Origin: Cenococcum geophilum 1.58
Lineage: Eukaryota > Ascomycota > Dothideomycetes > Gloniales > Gloniaceae
Length of the DNA stretch: 64,000 bases
Direction: 5' to 3'
Assembly (NCBI GenBank): GCA_001692895.1
Contig: KV748184.1
Span: 62,001 to 126,000 of the forward strand
This document shows, piece by piece, positions 22,901 to 36,418 of the stretch. Both the position numbers and the translations under genes were made by a program. Numbering within the stretch: position 1 is the first letter of the stretch; each line of letters begins with the position of its first letter. The notes under the pieces were generated by a model, which saw only the letters and a list, made by a program, of their open reading frames with translations, ran no database searches and was not told the DNA's origin.

Positions 22901-25609
22901 TTTCTTCTAAGTCTTAAAGTTGTTATTTAACTATATTAAGAAAACTGTTTGTCTTAAGCTTCCTTATTATATATCTTTTACTACTTAGTTACGCCTTAAT
23001 ATCTAAATCTAGCTATATTTAGATGGGGATATAGTTTAAGGCGAGTGCCTATTCTTCTTTAGGGTTATACCTTTTAAGTCTCTAGTATAGGCCTTCGTCT
23101 ATAAATATAAGGTTAATTATACTTCTAGAGGTTCCTTATTACTATATAGTTACTCCTAGGGGAGTGGCCAACTTAAGGCCCTAGGTGTTTATAGCTCTTA
23201 GTAGGCACTTTACCTATTAATTAGCAGTAATATAAATACCCCCCTACTATAGGTAGTAAAGGTTTATATCTCCTAGTAGGATAAACTCTATACCTTTAGT
23301 TTTTAGCAAACTTATTACTAATATAATATTCTCTATTTATAGGACCCCTTTAACCCTAAGGTTATATATATTAATAATTTATACCAGTCCCCTATATATC
23401 TAGATTATTATAACTATAATATCTAGGTTAACTGCCTACTATAACTATAAGGATAGGCTAATAGCCTTACTAATCATAAAGCATACGCGTATAGCTATTT
23501 TTAGTTTATATAGAAGCTGGAATCCTTAGGGGTAGTATATTAATTATATATAGGTATTATAGTACGGCTCTTATATAGTAAGGATATAGTATTTCTCTAG
23601 GTCTAGACTGTCTAGTAAAGGCCTTACAGGACGGTAGTTTGTATTACCGCAGTTATACTATATAATAGATAGGTGGCGGACCCCTAGTAAGGGTCCTTCG
23701 CCTCTTCTTTATTCCTCGCTTCTTCTATTTCTACTTTCTCTAAAATATTTAAAACTTCTATCTCTTATATCTATACCCTAGTTACTACTTATTTTATATA
23801 GAGCTTTTTATTCCTATATCTTATATTTTTACTAGCGCTTTTATATCTAAATCTATTATTATCTCCGGTTCCTCCCCTATTCTTACTAGCTAGCTATATA
23901 CCCTTAATAGGTTAGCTGCAAATAATATATTTACCGCGTTAAATCTAATTCTTAATTATCCTGGTCTTAAGCTTACTATAGCTATCTATAGGGGTCTTCC
24001 TATAGGGCGTCCTCTCCCTTATATCCCCTGCGACCCTTATATCCCTATACAGTTTAGTAATGTCGCGCGGCGCCGCTTCTGGCCTATTAAGGCTTAGGAT
24101 AGCTAGCCTAGCCCCCTAGTACTAAAGGTAGAAAACGCTAGGAAGGCACCTATATCCCCCTAGCTTATTACCTATTATTTCTATTTATATAACCTAGCGT
24201 ACAGTTATTTCTATAGCTATTAAGCCCTTACCTTCCGCCTCCTATATTTAATATAGTCTTCTCTCTCCTACGCCTTATATATGCTTCGGTAGCAGTTTAC
24301 ATATTTTATTTAGTCTTAATTTAAGTAGTATCTTATATCGTAGGGGCCTATACAGTGGCCATAGTATACCTATGCTGCGTATATAGATTAGGTATAACCC
24401 TATTATATATAGCGGTAGCATTATTTTAGGCGTAGTCTATAATTATAAAGCCTTATATTATATATAAGGCTATTTATAATTATTCCTTTTTAGATAAGGA
24501 GTTTTTATATTCCTAGTATATATGTGCTAATAATAAGGGAGCTATGCGTTTAACTGGCGTCTCCTTAGCGAGTCTCTAGCGACCCTTATATCCTCTTATT
24601 ATTCTTATTATTTACTTAGTTTATATTTTCCTATTAAAGCTATTAAATTTAGGTAATCTTAAGGCCTAGTATAAGGCGTTCTATATATTTTACTATCTTT
24701 TATATAGTTACTATATTGTCCGCCTAGCGTCCCTTTTTTACCCTAAGGCTTATAGGAACCGCTAGGACTTTAACTAGGTAGTCTTTATAGAGCACTTTTA
24801 TACTAATACGTTCTCCTAGCCTATTCCCTACCCTTATAGCTTATTCCTTTGCCTATTAGTCCTTTAGGGTAACTCTAATATCTCCGCTCCTAAGGTGTTA
24901 GACTATAACTGCGTTATAGACCTCTTTATAAATCTCTATAAGGACTCCTATTTCTAATTATCCCCTAAGCCCCTCTGCTTTTTCTATATTTAGTTATATT
25001 ATAATTATATACCCAGTTATTATCTTAAGGGGGATAGATTCCCTATGCTATAAAAGCGCGGCTACAGCGGCCTAGGTACGGTTTGCCAGTAAAGGGGGAT
25101 TTTATTTATTTTTAATTTTACTTAGCTGTTAGAGAATTTAATTAAGGGTTTACTAAAGGGGCGCTTAAGGTTTACTAGACTGGCGGAGCCATTCTACTAG
25201 CTGTATTAGTTTATTATAGCTAATAGTTACTCCCCTACAATTCTGGATACTAGATGCGTCTAATAGGCTTTATATTTTATTAGATGCCTTCTTAATAGAG
25301 GTATTTCCGCTTTATAGTGTAGTATTCGCCCGTCTTTATTATAAAGGGCCGTTATTAGGCGTGGATCTAGCGGTTGCACGCGAGTGCGAGCCACCGTCGG
25401 TCGACGTGTGCCTCCCCTGCGATGCATGCATCTCAGGGGGATTCTCTAGGTGTTTTTCAGGGTTCTTTTTGGTTGGTTTTGGTCTTTTTGGGCCGGGTGC
25501 AGCAAGAGCTCCTTTAGTACCTAGTTTAGGACTTTTTCTAAAGAATAATAAAACGTATATACTTAGCGTTAGAGACGGGTTAAATATTATAGACTTAAGG
25601 TAATATAAA
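19980..25609 (-). mobile_element. Tad-like non-LTR retrotransposon (LINE), RIP-inactivated
   Basis: Read on the minus strand, 21600-21720 shows the LINE reverse-transcriptase block: a degraded GIPQGSPLSPILF-like motif (about 21663-21720) followed by FINNINLI (about 21595-21615) in place of FVDDVNLL. The D-to-N changes are what RIP would cause. The 3 kb upstream on this strand has the space for the endonuclease and ORF1; the first part of a possible ORF1 is visible at about 25350-25540. The 3' end near 19985-20215 shares a recognisable sequence with another fragment at 53245-53520, which supports a common family. The element is dead. Its left boundary is approximate; its right end is cut by the copia insertion at 25610. 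Confidence 0.7.
25365..25530. other. Patch of normal GC content inside the RIPed island
   Basis: About 165 bp that is GC-rich and keeps CpA/TpG dinucleotides, while both sides are TA-rich. On the minus strand it reads as a proline/lysine/serine-rich segment (…APGPKRPKPTKKN…), probably the start of LINE ORF1. RIP has spared it or it was introduced later. Confidence 0.55.
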
Positions 25610-25614
25610 GTTAG

Positions 25615-25783
25615 TGTCGGAACGTTAATCACGTGACGTAGTCACGAGACTACGAAGCGAGACTAACTGTCTGACCTTGGAGCAACCCCTTTCTTATAAA
25701 AACAATCAACTACCAACTTNAANACNGNATACGTACCACTACAAGTNATATTNGTGCACGTTNATAAAGCGAGTATACNAANA
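25615..25783 (+). repeat. Copia A 5' LTR
   Basis: 169 bp. Less RIP-mutated than its partner at 36419-36587; the differences seen are transitions. Contains several N positions. Preceded by target duplication GTTAG. Confidence 0.92.
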
Positions 25784-25819
25784 CTAATTAGTAGACGTAT
25801 AGATTAGGAAATACGCAAT

Positions 25820-26120
25820 AGCAAAGCTCGAAACTACGTATTAGCTTAACTGCTAACGCGTTAAATCGCAGAGCTATCGCCCTATTTTAGTTAAAGGAGA
25901 AAACTATATTACCCTCGAAGCTTAAGACCACGTATTAGCTTGCTAATGCGTCAGATCGCCTAGAGAATCGTATCTTTACTTAGAGAGAGCTACGTTATCC
26001 TTAAAGCTTAAAACCACGCATTAGCTTAACTGTTAACGCGTTAGATTGCCTAGAGGACCCTTAAAGCTTAAAACCACGTATTAACTTAACTATTGATGTG
26101 TTAGATCGCCTAGAGGACCG
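25820..26120 (+). repeat. Leader repeats of copia A with hairpin potential
   Basis: Four diverged units beginning near 25832, 25927, 26013 and 26073. Each contains CACGYATTAGCTTAAC followed by TAACGCGTTAGATCGCC-like sequence. GCTAA/TTAGC and CGTTA/TAACG pairs allow a stem. Located between the 5' LTR and gag, that is, in the untranslated leader. Confidence 0.6.
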
Positions 26121-29100
26121 TATCTTTACTAAGAATCGTCTATAGTATCTAAAAACTGTAGATTTGTCGATAGGACACGTATATACCTTTACACCCTTAC
26201 CTTAAACCTTAACTCCTTCGAACTGACGACTACCCTTATACCTACCCTTATACCTACCCTTATACACAAAGACACGACAATATAGAAATTAACTAGAAGG
26301 AAAGAATTACTAAATACAGCTACGGAATTAACTTAGAGATGGCTATAGATGACGACCTAACGGAGTATATAGAGACTAAGATACACCTATATACACGATC
26401 TAACCTTACAGACTTTGCATTGTAGATAGTGTTTTAGGAAGACTTTAAGAACTTTATACTAGAGACCTTTAAACGAGTATAATCTAATACTAGAATGGGA
26501 ATCCGTTAATACCTAGTTAAGAAAGGAGTATATATTGTTAGGCAAGATAAGAGATATTCCCTTGGCAAGGTACTAACGGACGCCGCTAATAAAGAAGAGT
26601 TTTATAAATGGACGGATAAGGAGCTTATCGCGGCCCTTATAAAGGTAAAGCCAATAATTATAACAACTCTGCAAGACTGACTTAATTTGACCTTAGACAA
26701 GCTTGCTATACCTTTAGCCCCACCACTAGCTATTCTAGCTGCTGTACCACTAGCTACTCCGATTGCTGCACCGCCAGCTACTCCAGCTGCTATATTACTA
26801 GCTACTCCGGTTGCTGCACCGCCAGCTACCCCAATTGCTACCCCCGCTACCCCTACTACCCCTCCTGGTCCTTAATCCTCCAATTATAACCAAATCTACG
26901 CTCTTATCGACTAACTGCTATAGCTAAGAGAGTAGCAGCCGTAGTAGCTATATATATATACTACCTAAACTAGCCGTGCCTAGTATAGAGTAAGGACCTA
27001 GATATAGCAAGGAGGTGGCTATAATTGCGAAGATCTATATAGACGACTAAAAGTACAATGGAGTTAATAATAGCTTTGACTTTAAGCTAACTATCTTCTA
27101 TAATATCTATAAGAGATCTAGCTTACCACTAGAAGGCTATATAGTGGCATTTCCTAGTATGCTAAAAGGGCTTACTTAGGACCACTACTATAACAGCAAC
27201 CTTAAGTTAAGACCTTTTACGGAAGCCTATAACCATATATAACAGTTCTTTAAAGGGCTAGAATACTACTATAAGAACCTTATAGAGTGGAACAGCATAA
27301 CCCTCTAAGGAGTTATGGACGAGAACCCTAATAAGTTAATTTATTAGAACTTCCAACTGCTTGTAGATAAACTGCTAAAGCAACGTTATAGACTATACCT
27401 AGACTTTTGTATAAACCGCATTCTTATAAATAAGTTAGTTACTACTTACTAGGGAGTGCTAGTATGCCGTATCGCTGTTTCTAACCCTTTAGAAGACCTC
27501 TTTTAGTTAATTAGTAAGCTACAATCCTCTATTATTGCGTGGGAAAAAGAACACCCCCTATAAGTCTTAATGAGATCGTCTTACTAAGCCTTTTTTTATG
27601 GATTAACGTTACTATTAAAATAACCAAAATTAAGACCAAAACACTAATTGCTATAGTAGTAATCGCCCCTATAGAACTAATAGTAAACTAAAGACTAAGT
27701 GCTATATCTGTAAGAAGGAGGACTGCCGTTTATAGAAATATATAAAGGAGGAGCGTAATTGGTCTAGAGACGACTATAAGAGACGTTTTATTAATATTAA
27801 GGGCCGTAATAAGGGTAACTTTAATAACCACTTTAAATAATACGTCGCCGTCTGTAAAAGAGATAAAGAGGATAACTTAGACTTTAAAGCCTATATATAC
27901 GACGCTAACGACTCTAGAAGCGATGCCGGAGAACCTAACGATAGTTTTACCTACATTACTACCTTTAGAATACTTACTATAGAGAAAGCAACCTCTATAA
28001 GCGTAGAGCTAGCTAATAAGGCTTATATATACCTACTTATGGCTTTAAAACTTACTACGGAGTCTACTATAGAACCTTACACGGAGACCGACCCATTTGC
28101 CTATAGTACGGCTATAGCCACAGCGTCATAATATACCTTAACGGTCTTTATGGGAATTATAATTAATATAGGTGCTTTGCGTAAGTTTACGGCTGGCTAT
28201 AGCTAATTTTAAGCTCTATAGGCTGTAGATAAGTCTATAAGTCTTAATATATTAACTAAGGGCTAAGTAACTATCTAATTCGGGATTAGAGCCTCTACGT
28301 CTATTAAAACTATAAATATTAACAGCCCTATAGGTAAGGTATAATTCTATATTATTAAAGCAGATACTCCTTTTCTACTTTGCTTAGTAGATATAGATAG
28401 ACTCTATATTAAATACGATAACCTAAAGGACGTTATTATTACTCGCACTAAAAAGGTGCTAGTAGTTAGACAATTTAGCCACCCATTTCTCTTATAGAGC
28501 TTCTCCTTATAGTCTTATTTAGTTAAGTCTTTTAATATAAACCCTTACTACTTAACTAATATAGAACTACAACGTCTACACCGTCGATTTAGTTACCTAT
28601 TAGTTAATAGACTATAAAAGCTTCTTAATAAGGCCGGCTACGGCTATAACACTAATAGATTTGCTATTAAAGAACTAACTAGACTTTGCTACTACTACTA
28701 AAAGTTTAGTAGATCTCTAGGTAGATTTCGCTTTACCCTATAAGACGACGTTAATTTCAATTATAATATTATCGTCGATATTATGTATATTAGCGGCTCC
28801 CCCCTACTATATATAGTTGATAAAGTAACTCAATTTTAAGCCGGCAGATAGCTATAAGATATTAGCGCTAAGCACACTTAAAACGTTCTACGAATGTGCT
28901 AGATTAACAGCTATTTAGGACCACTAGACTTAATCACTATAAACGCTAGAAAGAACTTTGTTAGTAAGGAGTTTAAGCACTATGCTACTATTATAGGAGC
29001 AACTATAAAGTTAGTTCCAGTCGAATTATACAATTTTATTAGAATAGTAGAACGCTATTACGGTCCGCTATAACAAGCCTACCAAATTATTATAACTGAA

Positions 29101-31167
29101 ATCCCTAAAATTAGTAAGGAGATGGCCCTATAAATAGCCTTTAAAGCTATTAATAACACGGCTAGCCTAGAAGGCCTAGTCCCTATACTCCTAGTCTTTG
29201 GAGCCTACCCCCAAATGGTTAAATCGGACGCGCTATCGCCTTTAGTTATATAGCGAGCTACAGCTATTAAGAAAGTAATGGTGGAAATCTAGAAGCTATA
29301 AGCTAAACAACAGATCGTTAATGCTCTTAATATATAAAATGGACTATAAACTAACGCTATTTACGGCCTTTTACCTAGTTCACCTATCTTAGTTTAGAGA
29401 GAAGGCAATACTAGCTAAAGTGGTTATTGGGACGGACTATATATACTACTTACCGTTAACGGTAAAACCTATACCGTAAAGCTACTAAATAGGCCTATAA
29501 CCTTCCGCTCTATGGTTATAAAATTTTACCTACTAAACCTATAAGACCTAGTTGAACTACGAAAATCTATTAAATTAGATAAACTAGTACCTTTACCAGC
29601 TAAACCTTAATTGCTACCTAAGGCTAAACCACAGCTACCGCTAAAGCGAGGTAGAGGTCGCCCCTATAAATACCTATTACTTACGGCCGTTATAGACGCA
29701 GCTATTACGGACGCTATAATAGATATAGGCGCTTCTACGGGTGATATTATGGATATTGCGGATATTGCGGATATTGTTAATATTGCTATCTACTTATAGG
29801 ACAATAATACCGCAGATACGGTCAATACTACTATTTACTTATAGAACGATAGCAACACCTAATTCAGCGCTTTATGATAAAAAGAAGTTACAGGCCTACT
29901 TAAGAAAGGCGTTTTTAAGATTATTAAGCTATATAATATGCTAAAGGGGGTCAGACTCTTTAATTTACGGTTTATTAATAAGATTAAGAATAAGGGAACC
30001 GATAAAGCCTTTAAGAAATCACAACTTATTATATAGGCCTATAATAACTTAGAGAAAGAGCTAGTCCTTACTTAGTTACTAACGATTTAACGAGTTAGTC
30101 AGCAGCTGATTCTCTATATCGCTACTATACTACTATAGACATAACTCTACCTCTAAAACATCTTATAAGCCTATATCCAGTCTACTATAAACCTAAACCG
30201 CGAGTTCTATATATAACCGCCATATAAGCTAAATAAACAACTAGGAATTAATATAGACTCCGTTCTAAAGGTTATAAAGCCACTTTATAGCGTACCTAAA
30301 GCTAAAAACCACTAGTTTAAGACCTACTATTTACACTACGTTAATTAGCTATAAATAGACCAGTCTATATACGACCCTTGCTTACTTTACAGCAATAAGC
30401 CTTTTAGAATTGTTGGCCTATAGACTAATAATATACTGTTTCTTATAGATAACACCTTTATAGAGGCTAAATAAAGCGAACTATATAAGGCCGAATTTAT
30501 AGCTAAGGAACGAGAGTAACTAACCGCTAATATACTAATTAAGTTTAACGGAGGACTTATTTAATTAATATAAGATAGAAGTATTACGCTAATATAAAGG
30601 CGCTAGTATAAGAACCTTAGTACGGTTAATACTACGCTAGCAGATAGCACTAGCTCTAGAGGAGTTACGCGTGGCCTACTTACGCTAAAGGACTAGTATA
30701 TCGCTTAACGCGCTAGAGGAGCCTATATCGCCTTAGTCTATTAGCTAGAGGCCTTATATAATCTATTCTTTACTACCTAGGTAATTAACCTAGTTAAAGA
30801 TAATATAAAGAGTTTTAATAGGCAATTAAGCTAGTAGATTAAGAACGTAAATAGAGGCCTAAAGTTCGTTAAGCTAGACGCTAATACCTTATAACTCCTA
30901 GTATTTATAGACGCTTTCTTCACCAACAACAAGGACCTATCTTTGTAAATTGGCTATGTACTTATACTAGTAGACGCCTTAAATAAGGCAAATATTATTT
31001 ATTAGTCCTTAATTAAGTGCAAAAGAGTTACTAGAAGTGTATTAGCCTTAGAGCTATATAGTATAGCATATAGTTTTAATATAGGCGCTATAATTAAATC
31101 TACGCTAGATAAGGTCTTATAGGTTAACTTACTACTTATTCTCTATACTAACTTAAAGTCCTTATAT

Positions 31168-31266
31168 GGATATGTCTATGTGGCTAAGCGAGTACTACAG
31201 CAGCACCCCTATATCTCAGTAACACTAATATCATTAATATTTACAAAATTGAGCCTTGCTTACTTG
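31168..31266 (+). repeat. Split direct repeat A1 of the Ngaro-like element
   Basis: About 99 bp, nearly the same as A2 at 35581-35679; differences are mostly C/T and G/A. Confidence 0.85.
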
Positions 31267-34200
31267 CTTTCTATATTAGTCTTATTTAAGAGCTAATGCC
31301 TTATTTACTTAATTTCTAATAATTAATTGTTGCTGTTAATAACTTAATAACCTATACGCTCGTCTAAACCTTCGCGAATTGTCTATAAAAACCTTAAAAA
31401 CTTAACTAATAACAACATACTTAACGAGCTAAACTCCTTAGAGGTTACCTACCAGTCTCCCTTACCTTCCCCTATACCTTTAGGCGATACGCCAGCGTTA
31501 CAGTCTCTATCCTCTATAATGGCGCCTCTCTCTATGGCTTAACGCGAGACTTTAGCCGTTAAAAAAGCTAAAGAATGGCTTTAGTAACTATATAAGGAGG
31601 ACCTAAGGATTAGAAGAGCTTAGGTAAAGGAGGTTAAGAATTAGGCAACCAACTGGAAAATAAGACTCCTTTAGGAATAGAAGGACTATACTAAAATGCT
31701 ACATGTCTAAAAAGAATAGGAAGATTAGGCGACTAAACTCTATATATTAAGCCTCGCTATAGTAATAGCGAGATTAGCTACGGCAGTATTATCCTTAACC
31801 CCAATTAATAAACTAGGTAAGTTGCTCCTATCTATAGCTAATATCCTAAATACCTTCCTCCCTAGCGTCCCGAATAAAGAGATACTTAAGGTATTTTAGG
31901 GTACTTTTTTGCCTAATAACCTCTCTCGCCTTTGGATATACTAGCTCTGGTTTAAGCCTTAGAATAATATCCTTATTATTAATAGCGTCCTTTTTATAAG
32001 ACCGAAAGAAGGGATAATAAAGGACTACCCGTTTATTAAAGTGTGGGTAGAGGGCTTCCTTAACTATATAATGATTTTAATTATTATATATAAGAATCTT
32101 TCGGTAGATCTTATTCCCTAAATACTTACCTTCTATAATTAAGTTATCTAGCTATCTACCACCTACTAAATTGCTCCCTTAATAACTATAGCCTTAGAGC
32201 ACCACTCTATAATTATTTAAAAGAACTAGTTAGAGCTAGCTAACTAGAAGATCTCTAGTAACTTTCTAGATATCTATTATAATTCTAGTACTTATAAATC
32301 CGCATCTATCTTAAAACGCGCGTAAGTAAGTACTAATATCTTAAGGACCTGTTACAGCTTTAATAGAGGGAAGTGTAACTTAGGTAAGGATTGCAAGTTC
32401 CTATATACCTATAGCAAGTGCGGTAGCCCGTATACTATAAGGAATTGCAAGTAGTAATTACTAGAGGAAAGTATTAATAAGGAAAAGGAAGAGGAGGAAG
32501 AGGATTTTATTAAGCTATACCTATACTCCGCCAAAACTATACTCTACCCTTATAGTACGGGTAGGCTAAATACTATACTATTATTTCCAGTCTTTCTGCC
32601 CTTATTTCCTCTACAGGACTCTCCCTCCCCCTTAATTATTTAAGTGTGGGGGCGTTATTTATCCCTATACCCTAGCAACCTCTAACGCAATATTATTGGT
32701 ATCTTAAAGTTTAGATGCTAGATTAGGGTAGACCTAGAAATTAAGCTCCTCTCCTAGAAGAACTAAGCCTTAATAGCTGTAAATACGGTCCTAATCTTAG
32801 AGAAGATTAGCGCCGATCTAGATATAGGCAGGATTGTAATAGTAACGTCTCCTATTATATCCTTACTATTAGGTTTAATACCTAAAGCGGATAAGGGATG
32901 GCGCCGTATTTATAACTTATTTTTACTATTTAGCCAATCTATTAACGACTTAATCCCTATAGCATTCGCTATACTATAATATTTAACAGTTAATTAGGTT
33001 CTTTAACACGTTATATATATAGGCCGTAGTTGCATAATTATTAAGAGGGACATTAAGGACGCCTTTTAGAATATCCCACTTTCTATTAAAGCTTAACGCC
33101 TTATAGGGTTCTCCTAGAAGGGTATAGTATATTTTAAACGTTGCCTCTTATTCGGCCTTCAAACTACACCCTTTTTATTTAATCTTTTTGCAAAGGGATT
33201 TTACTAGATACTTATTTAATATATCCCAAACGCCGCCTTAAAGCACTATCTAGATAACTTTATCTTTATACTCTCTGACGCTTCTATCTTCCCTTAATTG
33301 CTTAGTATATATAACCAATTAAGTGATAAATTAGGCATCCTATAAAACGAATTAAAGAATATTAAAGGCACTACGGCTAAAGTCCTAGGTTATATTATAG
33401 ATACTCTAAAGTCTAAGCTGCGTCTTTTTCCTTTAAAATAGGCCACTATAATTAAGGAGATTAATAAAGCGTTAAGTGGTAGATCCCTAACGCTAGTTTA
33501 GAGTTAAAAACTAGCTAGTAAACTTGCTTAGAGCGCTTAGGTAATTAGGCTTAGGTGTTTATATAACCGCTCTATCTAGGAGTTTATCTCCACTTTTATA
33601 AAGGTAGGTAGTTATTCTTACTAACGGCTAACAGCTAAACTTCGCCAAGACTTGTTATAGTGGAGGGATGCTCTTACCCTTTTAAATAGTATCCTCTTCT
33701 TTAATAATACGGATTAAAAATAATTCTATCTCTTTTTAGACGTATCTAGGATTCTTAGTTATAGGGCCTTCTTCTTCCTTAAGGATTCTTAAGGGACAAT
33801 ATGGCCGCCCTATTCGGTATCTCTACCCTAAGACGATTCTTTAAGCTACTACCCTAATACAGAACACCGCCTTGCCCTAATTAATAAGTGGGAGGTCCGA
33901 GCAATTACAACCTCGTTTTAGCTCTGGGCAACGCGGTAGGAGTATAGCTTAGTCTATATCTATATAGATAACACGGTAGCACTCTTAGGATTTTAAAATA
34001 TGGTGGTAAAAGGACTAGGTAATTACCCGCTCCGTAAGATCCTCTAATTAGCCGCAGCCTACGATATTACGCTTTATACGGAGTGGGTTTCCTCTATAGA
34101 AAACGGGCTAGCTAATGCTCTATCTCATTTTAATCGCGATAGGGTGTTATTACTATGCCCGCATTGGGATACTTTTAATTTACCGTTACTATACGCTTCT

Positions 34201-35433
34201 TTATTATATTTAATCTAACGCTAAAATAGGAGACCTAATCCCTCTTAAAGACCCCCTACCTAATTTCTAGATTAAGGTAAAAGCCCCCTTAGAATGCTTT
34301 AGCTAACTATTATAGTACGGCCTCTCTAATAGAATAAGAGATTTATACCGTTCCGTAATTAAGAGTTAGGAGGGCTACTACGACCTTTACGGAGCAGTGA
34401 AGTACCTAGCACCCCTCTATTACCTAGGAGAATAGATTACCTAATAGATCTTCGGTAATACTAGTTTAGGAATAAGCCGTATTAAACCTACTATAGTTAA
34501 AGCCTACGTCTCCGCAATTCAATCCTACTATATTAACGCTAATTATAACACCTCCGTCTTTAATAATCCTATTATTAAGAGGATTCTAAACGGTGCAACA
34601 TCTATAAATCCCTTTACTATGGCTGAAAGATTGCTAATTACCAAAGACATCCTCGCCTAATTGGTTACCCTAAATGCCCAATCCGTTAAGGATCTTAACT
34701 TTAACGCCGCCGTTACTACGGCCTTTATAGGATTCCTTTATCTAGGCGAGATTACCTATACTAAGGCTTAGAAAGATAGCCACGCCTTCTTTACTATAAA
34801 ATGTACTAGAAACAATATAACGCTAGCAGAGGACTATATAATATTACGTCTAAAGCGTAGTAAAACGGACGTTAATTACTAAGGAGTCTTAATTATAATT
34901 GCCGCTTTAGGGCAACNTAAATNCGCAGTTNNAGCTATAAAANACCTNTTTAAAAANNACCCNNAACCNANAAACGCCCCTCTCTTNTACTTTAAGAGAT
35001 CGGCCTTTATAAGCTACGCGGTTAGGAATAAGCTAAAGTATAGAGTTGCTACTCTTAGCCTTTACTCTAAGCTCTATAATAAACACTTATTTTAAAAAGG
35101 TGCTATTTAATACGCTTAAGATAACGGTTTTACAGACGGCTAAATATAGTAACTAGGCCGGTGGTCCTCACAAGCGTTCCAGCTTTACTATTTATTATCC
35201 CTAAAAGACCTATTTTGGCTAAGTATAAACTTCTAACATGGAACGCTAATACTATTCTTATTGTTACTCGCCCTAAATGCAATAGGCGAAGGTATTTAGG
35301 TATAACGGCGTACAAAAGTGCCTATTTTGGCACTCTAATATATTAACTCAAATCTCTCCTTTCCCCCCCTTTTTTATTTTTTATTTTTTCTTCCCCCTAC
35401 TTTACCTTGTATAGTACAGGCGCTGCGCTTCTA

Positions 35434-35580
35434 GGTCTATAGGTATTACGTTTAGTTAAGGTAGGGCAATCCCCTATAAATGGCCTTGCGAATATACCCA
35501 TTCTTAATTAATACCTTTAAGCCTGTACCCACTAATTAGATTAATTAATCCTCTTCTTCGCAAGCGTGTAAATAATAGAT
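35434..35580 (+). repeat. Split direct repeat B1 of the Ngaro-like element
   Basis: 147 bp, directly abutting A2. Matches B2 (35763-35909) over the same length with transition-type differences. Confidence 0.85.
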
Positions 35581-35679
35581 AGATATATCTATGTGGCTAA
35601 GCAAGCACTATAGCAGCACCCCTGCATCTTAGTAACACTAATATTATTAATATTTATAAAATTAAGCCTTGCTTGCTTA
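35581..35679 (+). repeat. Split direct repeat A2 of the Ngaro-like element
   Basis: Second copy of A1, lying between B1 and B2. Confidence 0.85.
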
Positions 35680-35762
35680 CTTTTCCTCCCACCCACACCT
35701 TTTTCTTTGGTTGTATATTTTGGGCTTTATAAATAGATACTGTAGCGATATGCTTACGCACG

Positions 35763-35909
35763 GGTCTATGGGTATTACGTTTAGTTAAGGCAGGGCAATC
35801 CCCTGTAAATAGCCTTGCGAATATACCCATTCTTAATTGATGCCTTTGAGCCCGTACCCACTAATTAGATTAATTAATCCTCTTCTTCGTAAGCGTGTGA
35901 ATAATAAAT
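35763..35909 (+). repeat. Split direct repeat B2 of the Ngaro-like element (right terminus)
   Basis: 147 bp. Its last base marks the return to copia A RNase H coding sequence. Confidence 0.85.
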
Positions 35910-36418
35910 AACTATCTTATCTGACTAGGAACTACGCAAAAGAAACGCTTAATAATTAATATAATATGCCTTCGCTAAGCTTATAAACAAAGACAGATTA
36001 CTAAAGTTAAGTAGATTAATGGAGATACTAACCCTACGGACGCTATAATAAAGGGTAAGCCTTATACGGCACTATTATAGCTTATTAACACAAATTAAGT
36101 CAAATTACGGGCCGTAGGGTGGGTTAAACAAACGGATTTAGATTTGGTAGGTATAACGGACTTATATAATACAGAGCCAGCCGCTAAGGCGCTAGTAGTA
36201 GGCGAGCTAATAGCGATTTTCTATCCTAGGGATGGAAAATCCTAATTGGCTGGTTTAACGGTATAGCAGAATCCGATAGGTGGAGCGCTCTAGGATTAAA
36301 GGTAGAGCTATTGCGTATTATAGACGGAAGAGCTAGTTATTACGTATACGCTACGAATAGTCTAGAAGTAGACTTGACTTTAGAGTGTAGATTAGCCTTC
36401 TTTTTAGAGTTACTCCAG

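Larger units (their letters stand above)
31168..35909 (+). mobile_element. Ngaro/DIRS-like tyrosine-recombinase retrotransposon nested in copia A
   Basis: 4742 bp with split direct repeats in the order A1, internal, B1-A2-B2, the layout of Ngaro/PAT-type elements. The plus strand shows a CCCH-type zinc-finger remnant (CYSFNRGKCNLGKDCKF, about 32350-32395), a reverse transcriptase with HYLDNFIF at 33241-33265 (YLDD after RIP), and RNase H. At the 3' end lies a tyrosine recombinase: a GFLYLGEIT block (about 34728-34755) and LGRWSSQAFQLY, with the putative nucleophile tyrosine codon at 35186-35188. The order RT, RNase H, YR and the absence of integrase agree with this class. The host copia reading frame is interrupted exactly here, and no target-site duplication is evident, as expected for recombinase-mediated insertion. 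RIP-inactivated. Confidence 0.85.

Noticed and set aside
26687-26875. 62-residue Ala/Pro-rich open frame in the first island
   Set aside because: Low-complexity piece of copia A gag, not an independent gene; a similar Ala/Pro repeat occurs in copia B gag.
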